From positions 22,501,436-22,565,435 of the forward strand of contig CM055093.1 in assembly GCA_029204225.1 (NCBI GenBank): a DNA stretch of 64,000 bases, read 5' to 3'. The notes under the pieces were generated by a model. The model searched no databases. It had not been told where the DNA came from and was given only the letters and a program-made list of their open reading frames with translations. The stretch is from Diphasiastrum complanatum (taxonomy: Eukaryota; Streptophyta; Lycopodiopsida; Lycopodiales; Lycopodiaceae). Within the stretch, counting starts at the first letter, position 1. Every line of letters begins with the position of its first letter. Position numbers and translations under genes: made by a program. Below are positions 37,701-48,389 of the stretch, one piece after another.

Positions 37701-38626
37701 GTTTGATTATTTTGCAATATCTTTGGAATTACACACTATTTACCATAATATAGTTGCTAAAACTGTCTAAGCCATAAGGATCTGGATCTATAGCTGACTA
37801 GTAAAAGTTTCAGTATGGATCGTAGTATGGTTGCAAGGCATGGCGACACCCTTGGTGGCATATATACTAGCGAGTATCATAGGAGAATTCTCCATGAGTA
37901 GATATCAGATCCTTGAGTACTTACGTCGAAATTTAATGTTACATAAATGCAAGCCTGTTGCTCAGCTGAAATATAGAGAACAGCAATGTACATAAACCCT
38001 ATATATCCTTCTTCAGCATCTGAAAGGAAGCTGTAAACAAAACGCCCACATTTCCTACCAGATACACCAACATGTTTTAAGACTCGAACAGGATTGCAGA
38101 AACAAACCCGACAATGAAGTAAGTAGCAGACAAACTGAAATTACACCATCCTGCTGGGGAATGACACACGAGATGCGGACTTTATGTCCTGAACTTAATG
38201 GCCAAAATCAACTGCCACACAGTTCTTCACTTCGGATGGCAGAGAAAGAGTGACGTGGTGCCGGATTTGTGATAAGAACTACAACTGACCCTGTGGAAAG
38301 GTAAGAAAACTGTCCATAATCCTCCTCACAGCTTATACATATCTATTTGTGGGCTTGGAATATGCCCATAATCAAAAAATTAATTTCAGAAGATAGTTAT
38401 CTCATTTAGTGAAGCTTAGAAAAAATATACTTGCCAATGAAAAAAGTTAAAGGATCCATATTAAACAACAATGTAGAAGAACAGAACAAAAATCCTAGCC
38501 AGCCAGCAATACTTATGCTTCATTACAGCGTGTAAACTCAAACGAATACGTACCAGCGGTTTCCACAAGCACCCAGGGAGAGGGACCGCAGCCAGAAAAG
38601 GCCAGCTTCCCCAGAAGACGATGCAT
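28755..38626 (-). CDS. Three-RRM RNA-binding protein, six coding exons
   Basis: Minus-strand exons join in phase at GT-AG sites: 38554-38626, 35370-35526, 33733-34822, 31824-32168, 31421-31680, 28755-29028 (2199 nt, 732 aa). Intron phases are 1, 2, 0, 0, 2. The N-terminus (MHRLLGKLAFSG...) lacks acidic residues and looks like an organelle-type presequence. Residues about 60-110 carry a basic segment and a GRFPSAS...GGS...ILSELE motif known from plant RNA-binding proteins. RRM1 is about 392-460 (RNP1-like TYGFIRFD at the exon 3/4 joint), RRM2 about 510-585, RRM3 about 586-650, followed by a helical C-terminal tail. Exon 3 has a duplicated block around TLWERLHA. The first in-frame ATG is at 38626; an upstream in-frame TTG at 38695 was not used. 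RNA binding is inferred from the family; target and organelle are unknown. Confidence 0.88.
30115..30822. mobile_element. hAT-like non-autonomous element in the last intron of the RRM gene
   Basis: The ends are 11-bp perfect inverted repeats, CATAGATGCAC at 30115 and GTGCATCTATG ending at 30822, with looser inverted similarity continuing inward (AACGCGTTTCTGA-type blocks at both ends). GTCTAGGA flanks both sides (30107-30114 and 30823-30830), the 8-bp target duplication typical of hAT transposons. The same octamer also occurs at 30858-30865 because the target lies in a 35-bp tandem repeat, so the duplication is slightly less certain than it looks. The element is 708 bp with no transposase. 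Its open frames come from the GC-rich core. Confidence 0.75.
30356..30480. repeat. GC-rich hairpin repeats within the hAT-like element
   Basis: GGGGGGCGGTAGCCCCCCGA and variants occur three times, each able to fold into a G6C/GC6 stem with a tiny loop, separated by GAAAC(G/A)GGGGGTCC. A fourth hairpin (GGGGGGCAACGCCCCCC) ends the block. The surrounding sequence is AT-rich, so the composition contrast is extreme. G-quadruplex or hairpin formation is possible. Confidence 0.85.
37176..37228. repeat. Perfect 22-bp inverted repeat in intron 1 of the RRM gene
   Basis: Arms at 37176-37197 and 37207-37228 are perfect reverse complements (22 bp) around a 9-nt loop. The arms contain GCATGCATCATTGTC and its complement. 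No target duplication or longer element structure was seen. The rest of this 3027-nt intron (35527-38553) shows no coding sequence. Confidence 0.85.
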
Positions 38627-38871
38627 CTCGTATCGACTAAGGGCAGCAACAACAAACACAATGCGATGATGCCACAACAATCCTCCTCCTGTCAACTGAT
38701 GATGATCTTTAAGGGGGAGTGCAGAGATCAGCCAGAGCTATATATGAATTCCAAGCTTTTGCAACACAATGAAAATCAGAATGCCAAAGGGTGGCAAAAA
38801 TGGAATGCCATAGCAATGCTGTGGAGATGAGAAGAGATAATACCAATCGACAAAATTTTAGTGAGGACACA

Positions 38872-38887
38872 AAACCCTAAACCCTAA
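38872..38887. promoter_or_regulatory. Double telo-box (AAACCCTAAACCCTAA)
   Basis: Two overlapping AAACCCTAA motifs lie about 250 bp upstream of the RRM gene ATG (38626). In plants this interstitial telomere-like motif is a known promoter element of highly expressed housekeeping and translation-related genes. Position relative to a transcription start cannot be determined here. Confidence 0.5.
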
Positions 38888-39034
38888 ATTCAAAAAAAGC
38901 TCTTTGCTCCTTTGACTTGATTAATATGGGGCAAGTCTTGCCCAACTCACCCCATTGTCGTGGATGAGAACCCATGTTGTGAAATCACAACTCATTGAGA
39001 GCATAATATTTTGCAGTCCCTGGTTATCGAATGA

Positions 39035-39600
39035 TGTGTAAGACTAGATGTATGGTGGAAAGATGCATCTTCTCTCATCAACGACAAGACTGACTGCTTT
39101 GTCGAATGTCATATCCAGTAGACTCAGTATGAGCATTCTCAACGACTGATAGGACGCAGATAGAGACTTCATGAAGTACATCAGCTGTTGTGGTGCTGGG
39201 ACCTGATGTTCTTGTCCAGATGCAGCGAGTTGAGAGAAGATCGTTCTGATCTTCTCAACATGCTAATCCAACTAGTTGCCATCCCATCGTATGGATTGCA
39301 GCTGATTGTGAAGATGCATCACTGAAGCGGCAGTCCTCACTTCGTACTTCTGCTTTAGTCTTTCCCATGCTGCATGGCTGCTTTCGCAGTCTTCAATCTG
39401 CATGAGTAGATCTTCATTGATGGATGAAACGATGATCTCCCTCTGGAGGCTGCACCTCTGTGAGTTCGGTCACCGACCAGATGCCTTCACCCTTCAGAAG
39501 CGTTTTGATTTTGAATTTCCACACTCTGTAATTTCTGCCATCAAGACTGGTTGCCATTCTTGTCTGGATCGTTGTAGCTTGTGTTGCCTAGAAAATCATT
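39035..39600 (-). pseudogene. copia gag relic (UBN2 domain)
   Basis: The minus strand encodes, across a few frame changes, GRNYRVWKFKIKTLLKGEGI followed by WSVTELTE, then HAAWERLKQKYEVRTAASVM, then HVEKIRTIFSQLAASGQEHQ and MYFMKSLSASYQSLRMLI. This is the plant copia Gag order: substrate-like NYxxWK start, AWxxLxxxY, then the helix with the LxxSLPxxY equivalent. It starts about 40 bp downstream of the primer-binding site and is cut off near 39035, so the element lost its pol. Confidence 0.82.
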
Positions 39601-39629
39601 GTTCAGATATCAGTAGTAATAACCTCAGA

Positions 39630-39641
39630 GCTCTGATACCA
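39630..39641 (-). other. tRNA-Met primer-binding site of the copia relic
   Basis: GCTCTGATACCA is the reverse complement of TGGTATCAGAGC. It directly abuts the LTR edge at 39642 and precedes the gag relic on the minus strand. A second near-copy (GCTCTGATGCCA) lies 28 bp further into the LTR side. Confidence 0.8.
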
Positions 39642-40167
39642 TGTCGTGATGGCCTGAGTGCTCTGATGCCATATTGCGAACAGATTTGTTTCGCGAACAG
39701 ATTGTTCTCGTTTGGTTTTCTTTTTGCGGAAGCCTTCAAGATCCTAGACACGCGACTATTGATCACAGAATATAAATCATTCTAGCAATCAAGACAACGA
39801 AAATCAAAGAGATGGACAAGAGAGAGCAACTGTATTATCAGTTTTTGAGTTTAGAGCGAGATGATCAGTGTCTCGCTCGTTGGCGGCCTGACACTCAGCT
39901 CTATCACTGTGTTCTGCTCATTGGCAGACTTTCATGCACAACTATTTTCGTTTTTCTATTTTTTCTATTCTTCTCTATTCTGCTCTCTGCTCTCTGCTCT
40001 CTGCTCTTCTCTTTTTTGTGTTGATCCAAAATTGCGTTTTATATCTCCACTGTGTGGAGTTTACAAGATAGCTAAACAAAGAATTACAAGAGTAGTTAGC
40101 ACTAATCAACTAGTTAGTTATTCTCTGTTATTGCTAACTACTTCAGCTGAGCGTGAAGTACAAGACA
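39642..40167 (-). mobile_element. 5' LTR of the copia relic
   Basis: The LTR edge next to the primer-binding site reads TGTCGTGATGG on the plus strand. The far edge is taken at GTACAAGACA (ending 40167), giving TGTC...GACA termini and 526 bp. On the minus strand a TATA box (TATAAAA, complement at 40037-40043) lies at a suitable place for LTR transcription. The far edge is inferred from the short terminal inverted repeat, since the partner LTR is not in the window. Confidence 0.55.
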
Positions 40168-41299
40168 CCACGCCTGTTGACTTCATTAAAAAAATTTCAG
40201 TTTGAAATTGGAGTTGGGTCCTTTCACCAGTGAAGTTTGACATCATCCTTGAAGGGCAAGGTAATACCCTAAAAGGCAAGTCATTGCAACAACTTAGAAG
40301 TGCAACCTTGGAAATTTGTCAAAACATCAATTTGCTTGAAGGACAACCTTCAACTTTCGTCCAAGCAGCGACAAGGCAACTTTCAGCCAAGAAAACAACC
40401 CCTTGTGGCCTTCAAACTTCGTCTAACATGAATGACCCCACAAAGGCAATATGCATATGGGTGGTATACTTGCAAGCCAAGATTTTAAATGTCACGATAT
40501 AAATTGTTAGAAGTTAGTTTTATTTTGGTGGTGCAATGTAGACATACATTCTATTGGAGTCTTTGGTTTTGTTGATAAAATTTGTTAGAAAATGTGTTGA
40601 CAAAATGAGTTACAAATTGTTATAATCAAGATTTTCACTTTTAAGTCTGTGTAGTAATTGAGGTGCTTGTATTATTCTTTTTGAGTTTTTTGTTTCGTTG
40701 ATAGAATTTGTTAGAAAATATGTTTTGGAAGTGAATTTAGAAAATTCAGATTAATCATCTTCAACACCATTTACGCCTAGGCATGCAATGACTCGATCTT
40801 GCTTTGTATTCAATGTAGTAAAACATCTACACATGAACTTGTTGACATAGTCTTCTAGTTATTGATGTCAAGGATTGAACTACAATCTCCTCACATATAC
40901 AAGAGAAAAAAAAAGGTTATCATGATGGGTTTTGTCATACACATGTATGCAAAGTATTCAAATAGCAAAAAAAGAAAAAAGAAAGAAAAGTGATTCTATG
41001 TAGAATTAAAAAAAAGACATTTCAGTGCTCAAACACATGGGTAGAAAAGATGCGTCATACAAATCATCACAATATGCTACCGTAGTTGTGACAAAGTTAA
41101 AAATGTTCACCTTTTTTATGAAGAGTGGCATACACTTGGAATGATGACAAACAAAATGACATTGGGGTGGATTTTTGACTGCTTTTTATTTTGAAATGTT
41201 TTCTTCAAAAAATTTGAAGGCAGGTGATGAGTTCTGAAAGCCCTTTCACTTTATGGGCCAACCTCCTTTTTTCATGGGTCAGCCTCCTCTCTCTATGGG
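40168..41299. other. No gene seen
   Basis: Non-coding. The short open frame at 40230-40502 has no recognisable domain. No RNA gene or LTR end was identified. Confidence 0.4.
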
Positions 41300-41512
41300 C
41301 TACATCGAGAATCAATTGGGTAAGAAGATCAAGGTCCTGTGAAGTGATAGAGGTGGTGAATACAATTTAGATGAATTCGACATAAGTTGCAAGGACAATG
41401 GCATAAGGAGGGAACCACCATATACACTCTTCAAAAAAATGGGGCAAAAAGGAAAAACAAGACATTGTGGGAACTGCCAGGAGAATTACCCAATTCCTTT
41501 TGGGCTTATTTG
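41300..41512 (+). pseudogene. copia integrase core fragment
   Basis: Frames give YIENQLGKKIKVL, stop, SDRGGEYNLDEFD, CKDNGIRRE, PYT and a degraded tail. The SDRGGEY box holds the second catalytic Asp of copia integrase and the spacing to GIRRE is normal. There is an in-frame stop (TGA for the Arg codon before SDRGGEY) and later frame changes. Isolated fragment. Confidence 0.78.
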
Positions 41513-43308
41513 AAGAATAATATAGACCTGAAAATGTGTGTTCTGAGGCACTTTGTTCGGATATAATGGTGAATTATCTCATCACTTGAGAACGTGTATT
41601 TATGAGTTCTCTTGTCCCCAGCCGTGGTAGTGACGAGACAAGAGGCCGAGCCATTATTTTTGTGCCAATAAACAATAATGTGTGTTCTAGAAATCTTGCT
41701 TTGGAATTTTGTGGGGCCCATGAAAGTTGCTAGAGAACAATATTTTTCAAATTTATCCAAGAGGGCTTGATATTTTTAAGAGTCCATCAATGAGAGTTGC
41801 TTATTTTTAGGTCAAAATTTTTTTAGCCAATCAAAATTGGAGGGTAAAAGCAAATCTCATCATTATGTCCTGGTAATGCTAGTCCCAAAACTCGATTCAG
41901 ATTGTTCATTTATGTGAGATTTGAGCTATCACAAATTATAGCCCTTAAGTTGTTTAAGGGTGTAGCCCATACTAAAGTCCTAGCCCTAGAGAGAGGTCAT
42001 TGACCTTGTCATCCTTTACACTTTGAAGATGATATTGTAATTACCATTCTATGGGTTCAACGCACGTTAAAATATGTTAGGGCCAATCTAATTATGGGAA
42101 GGTCAACATAGCATTCACTTCCCAACTATCTTTAATCACCAAGAAAATCTCTATAGCATTTTTAAAAGCTCAGGCTAGGAGTTGGGCCAGGAGCTGGTTT
42201 TAATGCTAGGTATAATCCTTGAGCAGGGGCAAAAGTCTCCTTAATAAGTCCCCAATGACACACTTTACCCTATGCATAGCTCATAGGCAATATAGGTACT
42301 ACATATTGGGGGGGAAAAGGAGGCAGAATACAAGCTTGTAGTAGGCAAGAGCTGCATACATTTTGATAGCGAGGGAAGGAGTAGGCAAAATACGGACCTG
42401 CCGACTTGCTACATGTGGCATTTGGTTTGTGCCCAGTCGATACGCAACATAATTGAGAAATGGAGTTGACTACATGTCCTTAAAAAAAGGTTGCTTCCTT
42501 GTATAGAAGTTGTGTCCTTAACAAATTAGAGTGTGCCACATCCACAAAAACTCTACAAAATTTCATTGTGATATATAGTACCCATGAATTCTAAGTTGGA
42601 AGAGGTGTGTGTGGGGGGTGAATTTTCCTTTTTTTTCATTAAATTACGATTTTTGCATTTGGTGTGAATTTTTTCCACCTTTTTTTTTAATTTTTTAACG
42701 AAACGAACATGTGGATAACCAATGATGGGCTGCCACATAACATATGCACATTTTGCCACATGCACATTCCGATGAATGTGATCTAAATGTGAAATGTGCC
42801 ACGTGACAACTCTTCAATAACTATCCATATGTACATTCTATCCAAATTTAGCTCGGCTGTGTTAAATGCTAGTTACGTATACGAGTGAGTGAAAGGGTCA
42901 TTAAACATTGTTCCACGACCTAACTTGTTTTATACATTTGCTTTCTTTTTTTTTGTTTGTAGAATTGTTTTTCACATGCACCTTCCGACCTCGTCCATGT
43001 AGATTTTTCTTTGACATAGATCTTTTTGTGTCCACAAAGTCTACTATGGGAGCCCTCAAAACCTAAGGGGTTTTGGCTCCTTTAGCTAGCTTGGCATCCA
43101 AGAAGGCCAGATCTTCAAAAATAGGCAATTTTTGTGCAGGGTAGGCCAGGCCAGGCCAATTCTTAATAAAATACTGCAGCAAAGAAGATGCTCTGAATGG
43201 AAGGATCGTCTCTGAAGTTTCCGATCCTGATCCTCCTTGTCTTCGCTTTTTCGTTCCTTCGTTCAAGATCTAGGAATTTCTCTTCGTGTTTGTGCAGACG
43301 ACGATACG
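41513..43308. other. No gene seen; upstream region of the GOST gene
   Basis: No coding sequence was recognised. The last 200 bp before 43309 are richer in C and T and probably contain the 5' UTR. TTCTCTTCGTGTTTGTGCAG ending at 43296 looks like a 3' splice site, so a 5'-UTR intron is possible, but no matching donor could be chosen. Confidence 0.4.
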
Positions 43309-44628
43309 ATGGGGAAGGTTTTCCCCTTGCATTTCATGCTTAGGGCTTTGCTGCTCCTGTCCCTGGAGCTGCTTTTTGCAAGCGCTGAGATCAGGCACGT
43401 TTCCATAAAGGATGATTCGCGATCCTTGATCATGTTTGAGAAATTTGCTTTCGGTCGTGATGGTAGATTGGAGATTACCGTCTCAAACTTAGGGGTGCAC
43501 CCTGCCGCCAGTAGTTCCGAACCAGATCTGTCTGTCATGGGGTTTTTCTTGGCAACCGAAGAGGCTTTGGTTCAAATCATACTTGAAACTGATGGTGAAC
43601 AATCCCGCTGCGTCTTGGAAAATGACAAGATTAGGGTTCTTTTCACCTTGAATCAAACCGGACACTACGACTCTACCTTTGAGGTGCGAGATGCGAATGA
43701 ATACACTTTGCTGTTTGCAAATTGCCAGCCGAACGTTCAGGTTTCCATGAAAGTTAGGACGGCCATGTATAATTTTGACGGCTCGAATAAAGTGAAGGAT
43801 TATCTTCCGGTAGGTGAGACTCAGTTGCCAGTCCTTTACTTTTCCTTTTTCTGGGCCTATCTCGCACTTGCTGTTGTCTGGGTTTATCTCTGTCGGAAAC
43901 ATAAAGAAACCGTGCACCGGATCCACATTCTCATGGGAGTTCTTCTTCTATTAAAGGCATTCAACTTGATAGCAGAAGCAGAGGACAAACTTTATATCAG
44001 AAAAACGGGAACTGCACATGGTTGGGATATCGTGTTTTATGTGTTTGGATTTCTGAAGGGAGTGATGTTGTTCACAGTCATTATTCTGATTGGGACGGGC
44101 TGGTCATTTTTGAAGCCTTTTCTTCAGGACAAGGAGAAAAAAGTCCTCATGGTGGTCATACCCTTGCAAGTATTTGCTAACATGGCAGACATCATAATTG
44201 AAGAAACTGGACCTTCCACAAAAGATTGGGTGACATGGAGGCAATTATTTCTCTTGCTAGATATTATCTGTTGTTGTGCTGTCCTATTTCCAATCGTATG
44301 GTCGATAAAGCATCTGCGAGAGGCATCTCACACGGATGGAAAAGCAGCCAGGAATTTGGTAAAATTAACCTTGTTCAGACAATACTACATCGTAGTTGTT
44401 AGCTATATCTATTTCACGCGCATTGTGGTTTTTGCTTTAACAACAGTTACAGCTTTTCAGTATAGATGGACCAGTGAATTTGCAAGGGAGCTGGCAACGC
44501 TAGCTTTCTACATTTTCACAGGTTACAAATTCCAACCTGTAGTGCATAATCCTTATTTTGTTCTGGACGAAGATGAAGAAGAGGCTGCAGCCCTAGAAGC
44601 ACTTCAGGATGATGATTTCGACCTGTAG
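43309..44628 (+). CDS. CAND7: GOLD-domain seven-transmembrane (lung 7TM / GOST) protein, CAND6/CAND7-like
   Basis: A 439-aa uninterrupted frame. The start chosen is ATG 43309, because it begins a clear signal peptide (MGKVFPLHFM...LLFASA, cleavage near residue 26); the upstream ATG in the same frame would bury it. Residues about 27-170 form the luminal GOLD-like domain. Seven hydrophobic segments follow at about 175-195, 205-222, 243-265, 279-297, 313-333, 355-378 and 395-410, with family signatures KTGTAHGWD, LIGTGWSFLKP, LQDKEKKVLM, DGKAARNL.KLTLFRQYY and TGYKF.P..HNPYF. The acidic tail ends QDDDFDL. Plant members (Arabidopsis CAND6/CAND7) are Golgi/endomembrane proteins once proposed as candidate G-protein-coupled receptors. 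CAND6 versus CAND7 is not resolved. Full family length, intronless, no lesions. Confidence 0.92.
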   Translation: MGKVFPLHFMLRALLLLSLELLFASAEIRHVSIKDDSRSLIMFEKFAFGRDGRLEITVSNLGVHPAASSSEPDLSVMGFFLATEEALVQIILETDGEQSRCVLENDKIRVLFTLNQTGHYDSTFEVRDANEYTLLFANCQPNVQVSMKVRTAMYNFDGSNKVKDYLPVGETQLPVLYFSFFWAYLALAVVWVYLCRKHKETVHRIHILMGVLLLLKAFNLIAEAEDKLYIRKTGTAHGWDIVFYVFGFLKGVMLFTVIILIGTGWSFLKPFLQDKEKKVLMVVIPLQVFANMADIIIEETGPSTKDWVTWRQLFLLLDIICCCAVLFPIVWSIKHLREASHTDGKAARNLVKLTLFRQYYIVVVSYIYFTRIVVFALTTVTAFQYRWTSEFARELATLAFYIFTGYKFQPVVHNPYFVLDEDEEEAAALEALQDDDFDL

Positions 44629-46346
44629 ATGTTAAAGCTATGAGAATTATACAGGAATTTATTGAGTGCATTAGATTAATCAATATTACTAGCAGCAAAT
44701 GTTCTATTCTGTTGCATTCTGAACATTGTTGCGAAGTGATGTTTGCAAGATGTGGCAATCATATGAGTCATAATTTAAGATAATGAATTCTAGGAAGCAA
44801 AATTTTAGTGTCTGCTTAGTCTGAAAAAATTCTGGCAATTTGATGGAATCCAAATTTGTTGGAAACCGTTGAACCGGGAAACTACCTTAACTTGACCTTT
44901 GATGTTTCGGGGACTAGTTTGGGTAACTGCCCTTGCAGCACTTGTTAAGTACTCATATAAGATTGAATACATTTCAATTTATCCATGTTTGGGCCTTTTT
45001 CTGTTTCTACTTTCCTTGAGGTCCTACTAATCATTACTAGTAGTATTTCCTGTAAGTTTTAGACATTGCTTATGATCAATAGTCATTTTGGCGAAGTATG
45101 TCATTGCTTATGATCAATATGTCATTATGGTCGTACCGAGTTGCTTCTAATCTTAAAATTTGAACGCTTTCACAAGGATAGCTTTAACCTAGTATGCTTT
45201 TTAGGCATAGTTTTTATGCCAAATCTTTATTGTAAGATGCTTTTGTTTACTTGTTGTAAAGATTTATTCTGATACCTGTTTGAAGTGTTACAAGGTTAAA
45301 CTACTTTTAAATTATCAAAAGTCAAGTTAGAACTTATAGGGTTTAAGAAGTTTTCCAAGTTATAAGTAAAAATGGAAACGGGCCCCACTCATTTTATTAT
45401 AATAAAACCTCTTTCTTTGTAAAACTCATCCTTAATGTCAGATAAGCAAGCGCTGCTATTTTTACCCTCAAATGCTCTATTCTGGTGTAATGCTATTTTA
45501 GTAACGTTGCTTTAATGCTTCTAACTTTGCTTTTGTTTTAGTGGGATTACTATAGCTTTCATAGAGTTGTTTGAGATGTCTAATCTTAGTGCTGGTATTT
45601 AGTAGCTTCATTTCTTTGGTGGTTTATAGTTTGGTTGTGGTAATTAGTAGGTGGTGGATGGATGGCTGTGGGAGTGGTTAGAGTTAGTAGTGTGGCTATG
45701 TTATGAAGAATGCTATTTGTTTTGTGCCTTGTGTTTTTGTAGCTTGAAGAAGCAAGGGCCATCTCCAAGGCTCTCCATTGGCTTGGACTCTAAACTTCTT
45801 TATTACCCGAAACTTGATATTCTCCCCATGGGAGGAATCTCACTATAAATGCCATTAATCTAACTTGGTTTTCATGGCATTTGGCACTTGGGAGCGAACA
45901 AAACTCAAAATTTTCATTTGAGTTAAAAATTGCCACGCCTAAAGTACAAGTCTTCGCTCTCTAGTGATGCATACATGTTCATGTATGCTTACTCTCTACT
46001 TTCAATAACTTGGTTTTCTTCTTGAAGTGTGCCTAGAAGTTGTTGATATGCTCTGAGTCTGGCTTAATATCTTATGGCGTGCAGAGATGTCGTTATTTGT
46101 GAAATCTAGTAGTGAGCGATGCGAAGGTTTAACCCATATTTATTGACTTTGATTTAACACCTTAGTGTACATGTAGCCTTGCGAATACGATGGACATCAC
46201 TCTTGACATGAAGGCATATGGGTAAATATTGACATTTTAATACGAAAGTAATAACATGGATACATGACATTGGATAGTCAATTCATGACAATATAGTCAA
46301 TATAATAGTCTCTTTTTGACATTTTTGACTTCTTTTTAATTTGACT
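44629..46346. other. 3' flank of the GOST gene; no other gene seen
   Basis: The first few hundred bases should be 3' UTR, but no clear polyadenylation signal was identified. The remainder is AT-rich without recognisable coding sequence. Confidence 0.4.
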
Positions 46347-46551
46347 GATCTATATTGAAGTTCAAAATTCTACTTTCGTGCAATTGACATCATGTCTTTT
46401 TTGATAATCTTCATGCATTTAAGAGCTCAACAATGCTTTAAGTGTCATGATCTATACTGAAGTTTAAAATTCTACTTTGGTGCAATTAACATCATGTCTT
46501 TTTCCGATAATCTTCATGCATGTAAGTGCTCAACAATGGTTTAAGTGTCAT
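46347..46551. repeat. Tandem duplication, 102-bp unit
   Basis: Two units (46347-46448 and 46449-46551), both beginning GATCTATA.TGAAGTT and ending TTAAGTGTCAT, are about 90 per cent identical by eye. Non-coding. Confidence 0.9.
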
Positions 46552-47983
46552 GATCATTTGTAGTTGGTTGTGCAAAATGTGAAAGGGCCAAAATGCTTTT
46601 ACGTCCATAAGTCTATCCTACTTCTATTTACCTTAGAAGTGTATCGTGACTACTTTTTAGTTCAAGAATTATATTGGTGATAAAAAGCGTATGAAGTTGA
46701 CCGTCACCTAAGACTTTTTGCTTGTTTACTTTCTAAATTGATGGTATCTCAGATTTACATGTTAAGATTCTCATCATCCATAGTTGTTCGTTTTTGAAGT
46801 ATGAATAAAGGGTTGCACGAAGGGTTCATTGGCTATTGCAGCAGATAGGGCAACCTTGTTGAATGGCACAAGATAGGATTGGAGGCAACATGATTGAATT
46901 AGAATTTGGAGGCAACATTAGTGTAAATGACATGAGTTAGAACATAGAAGGAATTGACTTGTCTGTAATAATGAAAGATCTTATCTCGGTCTATTGTGAA
47001 AATTAAGAGTTTTTGGTTTCTTTATATCCCTTGCTTAGTGAGGACCGTGTTGGAGGGCAAGCTACGCATAGGGCGGCTACCTCCGTGGATGCACCAGAAA
47101 GAGTGCTATCAATCATCCCATAAGTATATGGAGACTAAGACATCACCCACATAGTAAGTTGAAAGTAGGACACAATACCCTTGTCCCCTGGTACCCCATC
47201 ACCTTCATCTTTCATGCTGCTATTATTGCTTCCATCTGTAACCCCCCACAACATCTCTGACTAACCCTAACATTGTCTTCCAACAACATTTGATACATTT
47301 TGATACGTTCTCCCAACAACATTTGATACAATTTGATACCATAAGTTTGCTGCCTTTAATCATTTAGCACTCCATCTTGCAAATCGCTGCTTCAAGCCAC
47401 CAACAACGAAGGATTCTTCTCCTTATCTTTCTGACCAGTGAACTAACCCATAGAATTGAGGGCTACAACAACGAACAGCTCCTTACAGATTGGTGAGTAG
47501 TGGGCTACCACAGTACATGTGTGAAAATAGCGGATAGCAAACGATAAAACTATTGCTTGTCCAGCAAATAGCCAGCGAAGAACTCTCCTAATCCAGAATT
47601 CAGGTCCAATGAACAGCCTTCAAACACTTTGTAGTCCAACAAGCTGTCTTAGCTCTCCTCCAACGAACAGTTCCTTGTGAATTTCCAACAATTTGTCCTC
47701 TAGCAACTTGAACCTGCAGATAACACAAACTTTCGAATACAATCTCTTCCTGAGATCTGAAGCAGACTTCGTAGTCTCCTCCACGTAGCTCAGCTCTCCT
47801 CCTTATGCACCGGATCTTCTCTTTACAAAGCTGCCACCGTTGTCGTTGAAGATCAAACTTGAAAGCTGGCTAGGGACACCACCTGCACCTGTTTTTCTCC
47901 TTGAAGATGATGGTCAAATCAATCCCTTGTGAATTGATTCCGTTCGTTGAAGTACTTCCTTGCTCTCTCGAATCTTGAACCAT
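46552..47983 (-). other. Probable internal leader of an LTR element; no coding seen
   Basis: The part near 47983 lies internal to the primer-binding site at 47984-47995, so on the minus strand it would be the start of an element body. No gag or pol domain was recognised. A small duplication (CCAACAACATTTGATACA) occurs at about 47280 and 47312. Confidence 0.35.
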
Positions 47984-48389
47984 GCTTTGATACCATGTTA
48001 GAAAACCGACTTGCTCTTACTAGTACCCCAAGACAAGATTCCTATTGTTGTTAGACAATAGTCATACACATGAGAGAGAACAACAATGATGAAGAATGTA
48101 CTCCAACTATGTCCCATTACCAACGAGGTAGGGCGCCCATCATACTTATAGGACTTTGGTCTATGTCGAAAAGCTAAAACAAAAGCAAAAGCAGCCTAAA
48201 AGCAATTGCCTAATTAATGTCTCTATATATGGTAAAAGCACCAACACCTATCTATAGCAAACCTTGTCTAACTTGACTTTAACTAAATATAGGTAAGGGT
48301 CCCTAGAATTAGCACGCAGGCATGGCCCAACAATCCTAGTTAAACTAGATGATAACATTAGGGGTACTAATGGAACATTAACTCTAACA
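47984..48389 (-). mobile_element. LTR with adjacent primer-binding site
   Basis: GCTTTGATACCA at 47984-47995 is the complement of TGGTATCAAAGC, a one-base variant of the tRNA-Met primer-binding site. The LTR starts immediately after (47996) with TGTTAGAAAACC and ends at 48389 with TTAACTCTAACA, so the termini TGTTAG...CTAACA are perfect 6-bp inverted repeats and the LTR is 394 bp. The second LTR and the coding region are not recognised in the window. Confidence 0.72.

Noticed and set aside
38627-38695. Extension of the RRM protein N-terminus upstream of 38626
   Set aside because: The upstream in-frame start codon is TTG; the first ATG is at 38624-38626 and gives a plausible presequence.
43237-43308. 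Upstream in-frame start for the GOST protein
   Set aside because: It would add 24 residues in front of a clear signal peptide, and the segment overlaps a likely 5'-UTR splice acceptor.
43263-43926. Antisense frames opposite the GOST gene
   Set aside because: They are shadows of a conserved coding sequence on the other strand.
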